Part shown: in pieces, positions 6,540 through 15,193 of the stretch
Layout: every line of letters starts with the position of its first letter
Position numbering within the stretch: the first letter of the stretch is position 1
Assembly: GCA_964364175.1 (NCBI GenBank)
Contig: CAYILR010000057.1
Location: 1 to 19,326, forward strand
Length of the DNA stretch: 19,326 nt
Source: CAYILR01 sp964364175
GTDB lineage: Bacteria; Bdellovibrionota; UBA1018
Reading direction: 5' to 3'
Notes under the pieces: generated by a model
Told to the model about the DNA's origin: nothing
Seen by the model: the letters and a program-made list of their open reading frames with translations, nothing else
Databases searched by the model: none
Program-made: the position numbers and the translations under genes

Positions 6540-8918
6540 GTGGAAGTACCCAAGTCGTTTACCACATTGATCGCCTGGAAGTTTTTGAGACGGTTCCGTC
6601 GTTGGATCATGACAGTCGGAATCTTTGCGGTGGTGTGTATTGCAGTTTTTCAATTGCTATCCGAGCAACGTACATCCACAGGCACAGAGACTGATTTGGC
6701 CGGCAGTTGGGAAATGTGTTTTCCGGCGAGTGGAGATGCAAGTCGTTGTGATTGGATCAATGTCCATGTTCCATCGGATTTGTCGTCAAGCCTTCCCAAT
6801 CATTTTCAGGGTTGGGTTTTTTACAGAACCAGTTTTCTGACGCCTAATCATTGTGTCAGTGAGCCTTGTTCTATTTTTATCAAAGAAATCGGTGACTCAG
6901 CAGAAGCCTATATCAATGGTCGTTCGCTGGGTCGTCACGGAGACTTTCCTCCGAATGCTCAGTACGCCAAGCACTATCCCGTACTTTTTGATTTATCTCG
7001 ACATGCTTTGCGTCCCAGCCAAAACAGCAACGAACTCTTAATCAAGACCTATTCGATGAAAAAAGTTCAAGCTGGTATTCGAGGAGGACCCGTCGGAATT
7101 TTTTCTGCTCGTGACGCTTTCAAATTAGCCCAATGGACGATTGGGATGAATGTCGTTGTTCCATTGCTTGGATTTTTAGGACTTTTCCTGTTTGCAGTTT
7201 TGGCGATGGTCATGGCTGGGATTTATCAGGAGAGTGATCAGCGAATTCACACCTACATTCGTTACTGCTTGGCAGCGTCTGCTTTCTTACTGAGTTTTTC
7301 GGAGGTTCCGCGTGAGTATCTTCCGATTGGAATCAGCGGCCCACTTCACTTTCTTTTTCGTATTCTTTCAGATTGGGCATTTTTTGAATTAGTAACCGCG
7401 TACTATGTATTCGGAGTAAAGCTCAAACGATTCGGACGTTGGTGTTATGGCGGATTTACTTTTGCGCTATTTTTACAAATCTGGATTCACTTGATCGCTG
7501 GGACTACCGAAGGCCAGGCATTCGATGTCGCATACGCTACGCTGCGTACGGCCCCACCGCTCCTGCTTCTTCCACACATCTTAGGTATCATCGGGAGTTT
7601 TTACAGAAGTCAAACCAAAGAGGGCAAAGCTGGTTTACTAGCTTTCACTGTACTGTTTGCGATGCAGTCCTATGACATTCTGATATTTCATCATGTCATC
7701 AGCGGAACTTATTTTGTGAAATGGTACCCTTTGATGATCGGGCTCATGTTTGGGGCATTCCTTCTTGAAAGATTCAGAGTGAAGCAAACCCGGATTTTGG
7801 TTGAACACGAAGAGGCCAAACATGAAGCGGTATTGGCGGAGTGGGCACGTGATGTATCGCACAATATTCGGTCACCGCTAGTTTCTTTGGAGAATCTGCA
7901 CCCTCGTTTGATTGATATTACCGATCAGCAGAGAAGTGTTCTTAGAAACGCAATTATTGAAATCAAGGATTTGGCGAATGGTCTAAAACAGAGGGCCAAC
8001 CGGAAATCCAGAAATCAGCCCATGATTAATCCTTCTATCGGAACAAATAACGAGGAACAAAAATCAGTTCAGTTGATTTCGAGCCTAGTGGAGCAAGTGA
8101 TCTACCAAAAGCGAGTCGAGAAGAATGCTGCACCAGGGATCAAAATTGTAGCTCCGTTGCGAGCAGCTTCGTATGGTTTGTTTTCAGAGGTACAGCCGAT
8201 CAAATTTCGATGCGCTCTATCCAATTTGATTAATAACGCTGTCGAGTCCATTGAATCCGATTCAGGCGAAGTGACTGTGACATCGGTTTTAAATAGTAAC
8301 ACTGTGGTGATTGCTGTTCACGATACTGGGAAAGGAATTCCAAAGGAGTTATTGCCGTATCTCGGCAAGCGAGGGCATACCTTTGGTAAGCTGGGCGGCA
8401 CTGGGCTTGGGCTAAGTCACGCAAAAGATGCTATCGAAAGCTGGGGTGGGCGTCTGTCGATTCAATCGGGAGAAGGAAAAGGTACAACCGTATCTATTGA
8501 ACTTCCGCTTGCCGTTGCACCTGACTGGTTTTTGTCTGAGCTCAGAATTGCTGAGGGCAGCGACATTTGTGTGGTCGACGATGATTCCTCCATTCGCTCG
8601 ATGTGGGAAATGCGATTCGATGAGGCGGGTTTGCTGAAAAACGAAATCAAAGTTGATTATTTTTCGAAGGGTGGCGAAATGCCTGGTTTAACGACGGGCT
8701 CTCGAAAAAAACTCTATCTGGTCGACTACAAGCTGGGTGACCAAGAAAAAACCGGGTTGGATTGGATCGAAGAACTCAAAATTTCGGAGAGCAGTGTCCT
8801 GGTGACTGGACATGCTGAAGAAAGTGCTGTCACTGCTCGTGCTCGATTTTTGGGAGTCAAAGTGATTCCGAAAACATTGGCAGGGATTGTGCCGATTGCC
8901 GTCGAATCGATCAGTTGA
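6540..8918 (+). CDS. 7TM hybrid sensor histidine kinase with periplasmic jelly-roll domain
   Basis: A 792-residue membrane sensor. A first membrane segment (about 22-40) is followed by an extracytoplasmic domain (about 45-195) whose pattern (YRTSFLTP, IKEIGDSAEAYINGRSLG) recalls the beta-sandwich sugar-binding domains of 7TMR-DISM receptors. A multi-pass block of about seven segments (199-410) leads to a short coiled coil. The kinase core has the phospho-histidine H441 in DVSHNIRSPL, the N box LINNAVES, G1 DTGKGIP and G2 GGTGLGLSHA. A C-terminal receiver has D680-D682, D729 in LVDYKLG, and T/K positions in VTGHAEES and IPK. The start is GTG 6540, adjacent to the methyltransferase stop and preceded by AAGG. 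It is the natural partner of the regulator at 4322; no HPt domain is seen. Confidence 0.9.
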   Translation: MEVPKSFTTLIAWKFLRRFRRWIMTVGIFAVVCIAVFQLLSEQRTSTGTETDLAGSWEMCFPASGDASRCDWINVHVPSDLSSSLPNHFQGWVFYRTSFLTPNHCVSEPCSIFIKEIGDSAEAYINGRSLGRHGDFPPNAQYAKHYPVLFDLSRHALRPSQNSNELLIKTYSMKKVQAGIRGGPVGIFSARDAFKLAQWTIGMNVVVPLLGFLGLFLFAVLAMVMAGIYQESDQRIHTYIRYCLAASAFLLSFSEVPREYLPIGISGPLHFLFRILSDWAFFELVTAYYVFGVKLKRFGRWCYGGFTFALFLQIWIHLIAGTTEGQAFDVAYATLRTAPPLLLLPHILGIIGSFYRSQTKEGKAGLLAFTVLFAMQSYDILIFHHVISGTYFVKWYPLMIGLMFGAFLLERFRVKQTRILVEHEEAKHEAVLAEWARDVSHNIRSPLVSLENLHPRLIDITDQQRSVLRNAIIEIKDLANGLKQRANRKSRNQPMINPSIGTNNEEQKSVQLISSLVEQVIYQKRVEKNAAPGIKIVAPLRAASYGLFSEVQPIKFRCALSNLINNAVESIESDSGEVTVTSVLNSNTVVIAVHDTGKGIPKELLPYLGKRGHTFGKLGGTGLGLSHAKDAIESWGGRLSIQSGEGKGTTVSIELPLAVAPDWFLSELRIAEGSDICVVDDDSSIRSMWEMRFDEAGLLKNEIKVDYFSKGGEMPGLTTGSRKKLYLVDYKLGDQEKTGLDWIEELKISESSVLVTGHAEESAVTARARFLGVKVIPKTLAGIVPIAVESIS

Positions 8919-8936
8919 CACACTTCGCAAACCACC

Positions 8937-8970
8937 AAAGTCCATGCGAAAGTCCAGAATTCTGGACTTT
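8937..8970. promoter_or_regulatory. 22-bp perfect palindrome with a third half-site, candidate activator site
   Basis: Positions 8949-8970 form a perfect palindrome: AAAGTCCAGAA and its complement, with GAATTC at the centre. A further AAAGTCCA lies 12 bp upstream at 8937-8944. The centre is about 104 bp upstream of the predicted sigma-54 start site, the typical place for NtrC-family binding. The hairpin has only TTT after it, so termination of the kinase transcript is a weaker reading. An A+T-rich, bend-prone stretch (8976-9015) separates it from the promoter. Confidence 0.65.
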
Positions 8971-9037
8971 GAACGAAAAATAAAAACTCAAAAAATTTAA
9001 AATCAAACAAAATTAGCGGGTTACAGGTTTTTGAATT

Positions 9038-9053
9038 TGGCACGCAAACTGCT
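9038..9053 (+). promoter_or_regulatory. Sigma-54 (-24/-12) promoter of the transfer operon
   Basis: TGGCACG (9038-9044), four bases, then CTGCT (9049-9053) match the sigma-54 consensus TGGCACG-N4-TTGCW at all but one position. The key GG (9039-9040) and GC (9051-9052) are exactly 10 bases apart. Transcription should start near 9064, giving a leader of about 20 nt with AAGGAGG (9071-9077) before ATG 9083. Confidence 0.85.
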
Positions 9054-9082
9054 TTGAATTGTCTCTGAAAAAGGAGGCGATC

Positions 9083-11332
9083 ATGCCGAAAGCAGTTTCA
9101 AAAATTCTATGGGTGGGGCTTCTTGTCAGCATAGGTTGTTCAAAACCCACACCACCCACACAGCACCAAACGCCGCCCGATAATTTTCCAAAAGAAGAGA
9201 GAGTTACTGACACTCCGTCAATTCCCACGCCTCTCAATGAAGCTGAGTACAAGCAATCCGTTGTAAATAGTGATTTTGGCTTATTGACGCTCTATTCGAT
9301 CAGTGATTCGGCGCTTATACGTAAATTTTCGGAAGCATCGTCCAACACACTCAAAAAACTGAACATTCCGGGCTCAGCTTCTTATTCCGTGTACTCAGTC
9401 GATACAACAGATCAACAGGGTTCAATATTAATCGCACCCAAGGTTTTGATTCGAAGCTCATTGAATTCAACACCTATAGGACCACACATTTCAGAACAAG
9501 GAGAAATCAAACTGGATGTGACACTGGCGCTTGTGAATGGACTTAAAACTGAAATTGCGACTGGCCAAGGATTTAGAAAAATCCCAGATGAATTCACCAT
9601 CCCAAACCAAGTTTCTTTTTTATCGTCGCTGCAGGATGCTTTAGGTCGGACTCCCCAGTTCATTTCTGAAATACCTTGCCCAAAATCAGTAACAATCCAA
9701 ATTCAAGATCAAACAAAAATTGATGTTCAATTTAGCTCCAGGCTCAAGGTTTGCCCAATCAACACATTTTTTCCTGCGCAGATTTCACTCAATACGTCGG
9801 ATTGGATGAACCTTCTCTTGGTGTTTGGACGTGGAGAGAGTGTTTTGGTGGGTTCTGATATTGATTTATCTGCCTCAGTGGTACTCGAATTTGCCAAATT
9901 CAATTTGGATCCGAATGTTGTTCGAGCAACAGTCAATCGACTTCTAGAAGGAAAAATAGATCCGTTTACTTCTATCTTTGTAGAAAATCTCGCAAAAGAG
10001 ATCGTCGTGTCGATTCAACGATCTTTCAACGTCAACTATCCCGAAGAATTTTTTTTAGATTTTCGTGACCAGCTCATTCAAAAATTCTTCACACCGGCTG
10101 ATAAAAAAGGGTGTCCAGAGGATACTTGCTATTATCGAAACCCGAATCTCACAGATGATCTCAATTTTGATTTTGAGGTGAAAAATGTAGCTTTCGTGGG
10201 TCCACAGCTCACTGTTCATTCAGAAACAACCGTGAGTGATGTTCTGTCAGATCGCCAAGAGTTTACGATTAAAAGTGTTTCTGACAATCCTCTTTTGCCG
10301 CCAGATCGAGGAGAAACCAACTCTCTTTTCGCTACCGTTCAAGAAGGCAGTCTTTTGGAACTCAAGATCCAAGACTTGCAGGTGGGAGCGGTTGAACTCG
10401 CTAACCCTACCCATGATCGTAGAGCTAATCCAGTGTGCTTAGATCCGTTTGGTCTCTGCAACGGCGGAGACTGGAGATGTACGAATCCCAACACCGAGCC
10501 CGTCAATTGCCGTGATGTATGCACGGGCGGGACAGAACAAGTATGCGTTCAAACGACGCGCGTGTGTGATCCCTTCTTTGGAACTACGTGTGTGGATGTT
10601 TGTGTGAAATGGGAAGACCGCTGTAAGGGCTGGACTCGCGTTTGTGATCAAAGACGAGTCTGTGATCGACTGTCTGCTCCTGGGAAACCGTCTCTTCCAT
10701 ACCGACTCGGTGATCCATTCTTACCCACTGATCCAAATTTTGAATGGGTTTGCACGCAGCTTGAGCAGAACGAATGCGATTCAGATCAGTGGGAGGATCA
10801 CTGGGAATCCACGACAATGTGGTCACTGCCGAGCCTCACGCCAGAGCTTCAGCCGTCACCTTGGAGCGCAGATTATCTACAATCGGTTATTCAAGGATTT
10901 AAAATCCAATTTTCGTCACTCGATCCAAGTATCCAACTGATCAGTGAATGCGCACTTTCGGATTTTGAATATCAAACGGTGGGTAGCAATCGGATTTTGA
11001 TTTGGCTCAAAAATACGGACAAATGCCGTCCATTTAATGATCTCAATCGTCAACCCGGTCACGGACCGAGTCTCAGTATTATTTCCCAAGTCAGTCTTCC
11101 CACAGATTTTCAGTGTGGAGGTTTGACGGAGCGTTGGGATGGAAAGCGAACGTATATTTGTCGCTTCCCAGATGGCTCAGAATTCACTCAGGAAACCACA
11201 GTCATAGAAGATGAGGGGCGAATGAAGAGACATGAGCGCGTGGGTATCTGGAAGACCTATTATCCAAAAACGCAAATTCACGGCTCGCTTCGCATCGTAG
11301 GCTCTTATTTCGAAAGTCAGGGGATTCAATAA
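9083..11332 (+). CDS. Large cysteine-rich lipoprotein A (paralogue of the next gene)
   Basis: A 749-residue predicted lipoprotein. The signal peptide ends at C19 (LLVSIGC) and is followed by a Pro/Thr-rich linker. The middle holds motifs shared with the next product: LALVNGL, an IPDEFTIP region, a C-P pair in EIPCPKS and LKVCPINTFFPAQIS. Residues 452-527 contain 12 cysteines in 76 residues, suggesting a disulfide-stabilised extracytoplasmic module. The C-terminus (VGIWKTYYP...GSLRIVGSYFES) also matches the paralogue. ATG 9083 follows a strong AAGGAGG; its stop overlaps the next start by one base. It is the first gene after the sigma-54 promoter. I do not recognise the family. Being Cys-rich, envelope-bound and encoded with a type IV secretion system, it may play a TraN-like mating or adhesion role, but that is only an analogy. 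Confidence 0.75.
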   Translation: MPKAVSKILWVGLLVSIGCSKPTPPTQHQTPPDNFPKEERVTDTPSIPTPLNEAEYKQSVVNSDFGLLTLYSISDSALIRKFSEASSNTLKKLNIPGSASYSVYSVDTTDQQGSILIAPKVLIRSSLNSTPIGPHISEQGEIKLDVTLALVNGLKTEIATGQGFRKIPDEFTIPNQVSFLSSLQDALGRTPQFISEIPCPKSVTIQIQDQTKIDVQFSSRLKVCPINTFFPAQISLNTSDWMNLLLVFGRGESVLVGSDIDLSASVVLEFAKFNLDPNVVRATVNRLLEGKIDPFTSIFVENLAKEIVVSIQRSFNVNYPEEFFLDFRDQLIQKFFTPADKKGCPEDTCYYRNPNLTDDLNFDFEVKNVAFVGPQLTVHSETTVSDVLSDRQEFTIKSVSDNPLLPPDRGETNSLFATVQEGSLLELKIQDLQVGAVELANPTHDRRANPVCLDPFGLCNGGDWRCTNPNTEPVNCRDVCTGGTEQVCVQTTRVCDPFFGTTCVDVCVKWEDRCKGWTRVCDQRRVCDRLSAPGKPSLPYRLGDPFLPTDPNFEWVCTQLEQNECDSDQWEDHWESTTMWSLPSLTPELQPSPWSADYLQSVIQGFKIQFSSLDPSIQLISECALSDFEYQTVGSNRILIWLKNTDKCRPFNDLNRQPGHGPSLSIISQVSLPTDFQCGGLTERWDGKRTYICRFPDGSEFTQETTVIEDEGRMKRHERVGIWKTYYPKTQIHGSLRIVGSYFESQGIQ

Positions 11333-14067
11333 TGAAGAATTTACTTATTCTCGTTGGAGTATTTTTACTCGGCATTACGAGTTGTAGCTTTTCAAAACAG
11401 AAATCGAATCCAGCTACGCCGACGGTGGCACAGCCCAATCCGTCTCCGTCTGAAACACAGCGAGCGCCCGATGCAGCCTCATTACAAATCACAGACGAGG
11501 ATTGGATCATCGAGCAAGGGGCTCGTGGAAAAGCTAGCTCGGTAGTAAAAACTCTCAAGTCTGAAAAGCTCGATACCATTCGAAAGCACTTTCGAGTTCC
11601 AAAACTCAGTGCAATCACAGTTCCTGAAAGTAACGGGTTTGAAATTTACCAAATCTCTGGTTATCCAGAAATGGAATCCTCTTTCTATATCCATCCAAAA
11701 GTCTACATCAACTCTGGAAATAATCAGGGTCAGGTGCTGGGATTTAAGACTGGGAAAAAGGACCCTGCCGGAAAAGATCTGATTGAGATTTCGATTCCGA
11801 TCGCTCTAGTCAACGGTCTGGTGCCAAGTGTTCCCGTCCAAGGAGGAGTTCAAAATGGCGGTGGCGCAGTCACGTTACCTGCCCAATATCAAATTCCCGA
11901 CGCTGCTCTTCTTAAAACAAAGTTAGGTGGAGAAAGAACTCTGACTACGCTGCCTGTTTGCCCGCGACTTTTTCGTCTTATTTTTCAAAAACGCGAGTAT
12001 TGGGCTACGAGTCCCTTTGAGCACTTGTCAGCATGTCCACTGAATCAATTTTTTAGAATTTCATTTCAAGCGCCCGTCGATGAAATGCAAGAGCTTCTAG
12101 AAACCGCTGCAATTCGTGACGAGGTCGTGAGTTTGCTAAGCAGTCTTCGGGTTGGATTTGATGTTCCGAAACAAATCGTGGATCTCAGTTTTTCAAACGA
12201 AGATTTTGCTCAGTCGCTTCAATCTCATCTTACGTCAGCTGTCGTTTCGGGAACCGATTCCAATCAGCAAAATGGCTATCTCGTCCAAGATATTGAGGGA
12301 GTAGTCTTAGATTCAGTTTTTGATTTGGCACGAGAGGCGGGGCTTGAGCCTCGCTTGAGTAGCGCAATTCTCAATCTTGTTCCTGTTTTAGTATCAGGAT
12401 ATTTCAGCACTCCATTCTCCTGCGCAGCCGGTGGAATCTGTCGCTCACTCTTAGCTAGGCCCATTCGTCGAGACCCGGTTGGAATTTCTTGGATGCAAAC
12501 CGATCAGCTAGCAGCGGCACTCGATACCGAAACCGTGACGTATTTAGGTGCAGTTGCCAATACGAGTGAGTTTAGCGCACGCCCAGCGCAAGACCAACTG
12601 GCTCAAGTGCGACGTCCGATCTACTTTAGAGGAAAGCCGTTTAACGAGGTTCTTCGGGAATGCTCTGATTTGGCTTCGGCTGGATACGCATTTAATCCCG
12701 AAACTACTGAAGATGGAAAACTCTATCTTCGCGGATACTGCGACGCCATGATTGCCAATGGACTCACCAACGAGGGTGATCCCAATCTCGAGGATGGGTT
12801 TTATCCCCTTGGCAGCAACACAGTCGTTTATCCAGGTGCTTGGTTAAAAATTGATCTCAATGACATTTCAGAATTTACGACTGCAAAAACAAGAAGCAAA
12901 CCCGATGGCACGATCGCCATCGAATCTGAAGTCAGAGATCTTCTTGCGCAAGACCCCAACGCCAAACGCACTCAGTGTATCGTGGGGAATGGTCTTGCGT
13001 GTTTGGAGTACCGAACCAAACAAACTCCGGTTCGAGCTCCCAATGGAGATCAGATCTATTCGGATGTTCCCTGTGAGCGTGGGGAACCCGGCTGCACTTG
13101 CAATCCAAATTCAAACGGTTCTCAAAATGGAGAAACCTGCTCAAGACGTCAGGTTTTATCTCAAACCGTTTTAGATTACGCATGCAATCCGGCTGACGAA
13201 TACGAGTACTGTCCCTACTGGAGAAATGAGGACCAAGTCGTTGATTTCGAGACGGAGTGGGAATGTAAATCTGTCAAAGTCGTGGATCGAACGACATTCC
13301 TCTGTATTGGAGGCTGCTACACCCATGAGGAGGTCAAATGTGAGCAGAAATCTAAAAAACCTGTCTTAGCTTCCAGACAACGACTCAATTGTCGTGAAGA
13401 CGATCCTGTGGGAAGTGCGATGCGTGAACGCGTATGCCGAGCACCCAAATACAAATGCAAACGCTGGGAAATGTCCTGCTCCAAATACACGGTGAACGAA
13501 GTCTTCCAAGTCATTCACGAAGAGATCGCACCCAAATGGAGACCCTTTGCGATTCAAAAAGGTGAATACCCCAAACGATTTGAGGAAGATATTGAGCTTC
13601 GATTTGTTTCACCTGGAAGAACAGTCAATCACTGCAAACTGAATCGATTCCCCAGAGAATTTCGTGGGAATTCAATCTTTATCAAAATGCCTTCGGACAA
13701 AAATGAAGGCATTCAACCCTGCGAGGAACCGCTCTGGGACGAACGCAATACTCAGCCGCTCTATTTACCTAAAGTCTATATCCGAAATGGGATATCCTTT
13801 GCTGAGCGAAGGCTTTGTGGCCGTACAGAGTACTCTTTCTCCACAAAAGAAGTTCCTCTGAACGATGGCGATGGTCTGATTCCTCCAGAGTATTCTTACA
13901 AAACACAAACCACCATTGGCCCGATTCGAGAAGCCTGTCGGTCTGATTCTCCTTTTCAAATTGGTTCCGATCTTTGGTTCACCGAATACCCACCGATTCG
14001 ATTTTCTGGCCGCGTATCTGTTTTGGGACGAGTGCTCGAAAGTATTGTCACGGAGAAAAAACCATGA
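11332..14067 (+). CDS. Large cysteine-rich lipoprotein B (paralogue of the previous gene)
   Basis: A 911-residue predicted lipoprotein with a clean lipobox (LGITSC, C18) and a Pro-rich linker. It shares an ordered set of motifs with the product at 9083: HPKVYINSG, PIALVNGL, YQIPDA, TLPVCPR, SACPLNQFF and the C-terminal LWFTEYPP...SVLGRVLES, so the two arose by duplication and diverged strongly. The cysteine-rich part is larger, 16 cysteines between residues 549 and 716, with acidic and aromatic stretches between pairs. Its stop overlaps the next start as ATGA. No known family is recognised. Position at the head of a secretion operon suggests an outer-membrane or surface component, perhaps working as a pair with its paralogue. 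Confidence 0.75.
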   Translation: MKNLLILVGVFLLGITSCSFSKQKSNPATPTVAQPNPSPSETQRAPDAASLQITDEDWIIEQGARGKASSVVKTLKSEKLDTIRKHFRVPKLSAITVPESNGFEIYQISGYPEMESSFYIHPKVYINSGNNQGQVLGFKTGKKDPAGKDLIEISIPIALVNGLVPSVPVQGGVQNGGGAVTLPAQYQIPDAALLKTKLGGERTLTTLPVCPRLFRLIFQKREYWATSPFEHLSACPLNQFFRISFQAPVDEMQELLETAAIRDEVVSLLSSLRVGFDVPKQIVDLSFSNEDFAQSLQSHLTSAVVSGTDSNQQNGYLVQDIEGVVLDSVFDLAREAGLEPRLSSAILNLVPVLVSGYFSTPFSCAAGGICRSLLARPIRRDPVGISWMQTDQLAAALDTETVTYLGAVANTSEFSARPAQDQLAQVRRPIYFRGKPFNEVLRECSDLASAGYAFNPETTEDGKLYLRGYCDAMIANGLTNEGDPNLEDGFYPLGSNTVVYPGAWLKIDLNDISEFTTAKTRSKPDGTIAIESEVRDLLAQDPNAKRTQCIVGNGLACLEYRTKQTPVRAPNGDQIYSDVPCERGEPGCTCNPNSNGSQNGETCSRRQVLSQTVLDYACNPADEYEYCPYWRNEDQVVDFETEWECKSVKVVDRTTFLCIGGCYTHEEVKCEQKSKKPVLASRQRLNCREDDPVGSAMRERVCRAPKYKCKRWEMSCSKYTVNEVFQVIHEEIAPKWRPFAIQKGEYPKRFEEDIELRFVSPGRTVNHCKLNRFPREFRGNSIFIKMPSDKNEGIQPCEEPLWDERNTQPLYLPKVYIRNGISFAERRLCGRTEYSFSTKEVPLNDGDGLIPPEYSYKTQTTIGPIREACRSDSPFQIGSDLWFTEYPPIRFSGRVSVLGRVLESIVTEKKP

Positions 14068-14600
14068 GGCCAGGATCCATTCCAGCACTAGGAGCATTGC
14101 TTACATTTCTCGTCATTCCCACAGGCTGCGCGACTTCCAATCGAACCAAGACCCTGCTCCTCATGGGTGGAACAGGAATCGTTGCTACAGGAGTGGGTTT
14201 TGTGTTGTCGCCAACAGATGTCCGTCCCGAAATGCAGGCCACCTACTGGGGCGCGATAGGTGCTGCGACAGCAGGAGTGGCGGGTTTATTTCTGTTTGAT
14301 GAGCAGAAACGTTCGGACGAACTCGAACGGCAATCTCACGTTATGCGAAAAGAACTCGATGTTTTTCGCGATGAGAGTGCTTCGTCTCACGAACCCAGGC
14401 TTCTCTACGAAACGAACGCTCCTTTTGGTCGGGATATCCCCGAAGAATATCAATCCCTCATCAAGCCAGGAAAATGGAGCGTCTACAAATTGAATCAATG
14501 GGTCAACCAAGGTGAGGGCGCCATGATTCACCAAGATCGAATGGTGAAGTTAGTCCCACCGCAACTCTCTCCCCGAAAGGAAGGAAAACAAAATGAGTAA
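14064..14600 (+). CDS. Small lipoprotein of the secretion operon
   Basis: A 178-residue protein with a signal peptide that probably ends at C22 (VIPTGCATS; proline at -3 is unusual for a lipobox). Two glycine/alanine-rich hydrophobic segments follow (about 27-45 and 58-76), then a charged coiled stretch (about 77-95) and a soluble tail. ATG 14064 overlaps the preceding stop by four bases and has GGAG upstream; the frame is open further back but only inside the preceding gene. It could fill a VirB7/TraV-like anchoring role, but I see no diagnostic motif. Confidence 0.65.
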   Translation: MRPGSIPALGALLTFLVIPTGCATSNRTKTLLLMGGTGIVATGVGFVLSPTDVRPEMQATYWGAIGAATAGVAGLFLFDEQKRSDELERQSHVMRKELDVFRDESASSHEPRLLYETNAPFGRDIPEEYQSLIKPGKWSVYKLNQWVNQGEGAMIHQDRMVKLVPPQLSPRKEGKQNE

Positions 14601-14913
14601 AATGGAAAATCAAAATCGAAGGCAAGGAATGGTCCTTATTGCAAGCGGAGTACTGCTCATCAGCATCTTAATGAGTTCGGAGGTATTTGCACGTGATCTG
14701 GGATCAGCCGCTAGAGCGTACACGAGTACCATTAAATCCATCGGCCAACTGATGAGTGTCGCGGGCGTCATAGCAGGTGGAGTGTGCATGCAGCTTCCTG
14801 GCGTAGCTGAGTTTGGAAAAAATGTATTAGTGGGTGGCTTGATCGGCGGACTCTGTTCATTTGGTGCCCCTGCGTTTGCATCGCTTCTGACTTCTATTTT
14901 TGGCGGAGGATAA
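14593..14913 (+). CDS. VirB2/TrbC-like pilin subunit
   Basis: A 106-residue protein built like a type IV secretion pilin. A long basic N-terminus and hydrophobic signal sequence end at SEVFA (cleavage before RDLGSA likely), leaving a small mature protein with two hydrophobic segments, SIGQLMSVAGVIAGGVCM and the glycine-rich VLVGGLIGGLCSFGAPAFASLL. The family's mature length is about 70-80 residues, which fits. The start is ATG 14593 with AAGGA (14581-14585); ATG 14602 is a less likely alternative. It overlaps the preceding stop by 8 nt and is followed directly by VirB3- and VirB4-like genes, the canonical order. Confidence 0.8.
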   Translation: MSKMENQNRRQGMVLIASGVLLISILMSSEVFARDLGSAARAYTSTIKSIGQLMSVAGVIAGGVCMQLPGVAEFGKNVLVGGLIGGLCSFGAPAFASLLTSIFGGG

Positions 14914-14917
14914 TCGT

Positions 14918-15193
14918 TTGTATCTCAAACAAGTGGTTCAACCTTCTCGAGTTCTAAACGATCAGCGAGGATTTTTTGGCCTAGGGATGCAAGACTTTGC
15001 AGCAGCCATCGTTCTGTTCATGGTGCTGAGCTGGGTACTGGATGGCTCATCCGTTGCGTTGATCAGTTTACCTCTTTCTGTTCTTTTGCTTGTGGGTTTG
15101 AGTCCGATTCGTCTTTCGACACGGAGACACATCATCCGTGATGCGATCGTCTACATACTCACACGAGAGGCTTTGTATGATCCTCAGTCATAG
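14918..15193 (+). CDS. VirB3/TraL-like inner-membrane protein
   Basis: A 91-residue protein with the VirB3/TraL layout: a short N-terminal stretch (VVQPSRVLNDQRGFFGLGMQDF), a hydrophobic hairpin (AAAIVLFMVLSWVL and VALISLPLSVLLLVGL), then a basic tail with STRRHIIRDAIVYILTREALY. It starts with TTG at 14918, chosen because GGAGG (14905-14909) is correctly spaced from it; an earlier TTG at 14900 would lie upstream of that site. Its end overlaps the VirB4-like start by 17 nt. Members of this family assemble with VirB4 at the inner membrane. Confidence 0.75.
   Translation: MYLKQVVQPSRVLNDQRGFFGLGMQDFAAAIVLFMVLSWVLDGSSVALISLPLSVLLLVGLSPIRLSTRRHIIRDAIVYILTREALYDPQS

Noticed and set aside
8949..8970. 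Palindrome as simple terminator of the kinase operon
   Set aside because: The stem could form in RNA, but there is only TTT before GAACG. Its recurrence upstream of 4322 and its distance to the sigma-54 promoter favour a protein-binding site.
9001..9015. IHF site between palindrome and sigma-54 promoter
   Set aside because: AATCAA is present, but the TTR part is shifted by two bases, so only a general A+T-rich bend can be claimed.
13765..14097. 110-codon minus-strand frame and other antisense frames in the secretion operon
   Set aside because: They overlap well-supported plus-strand genes entirely and show no family features; they are shadows of the coding strand.
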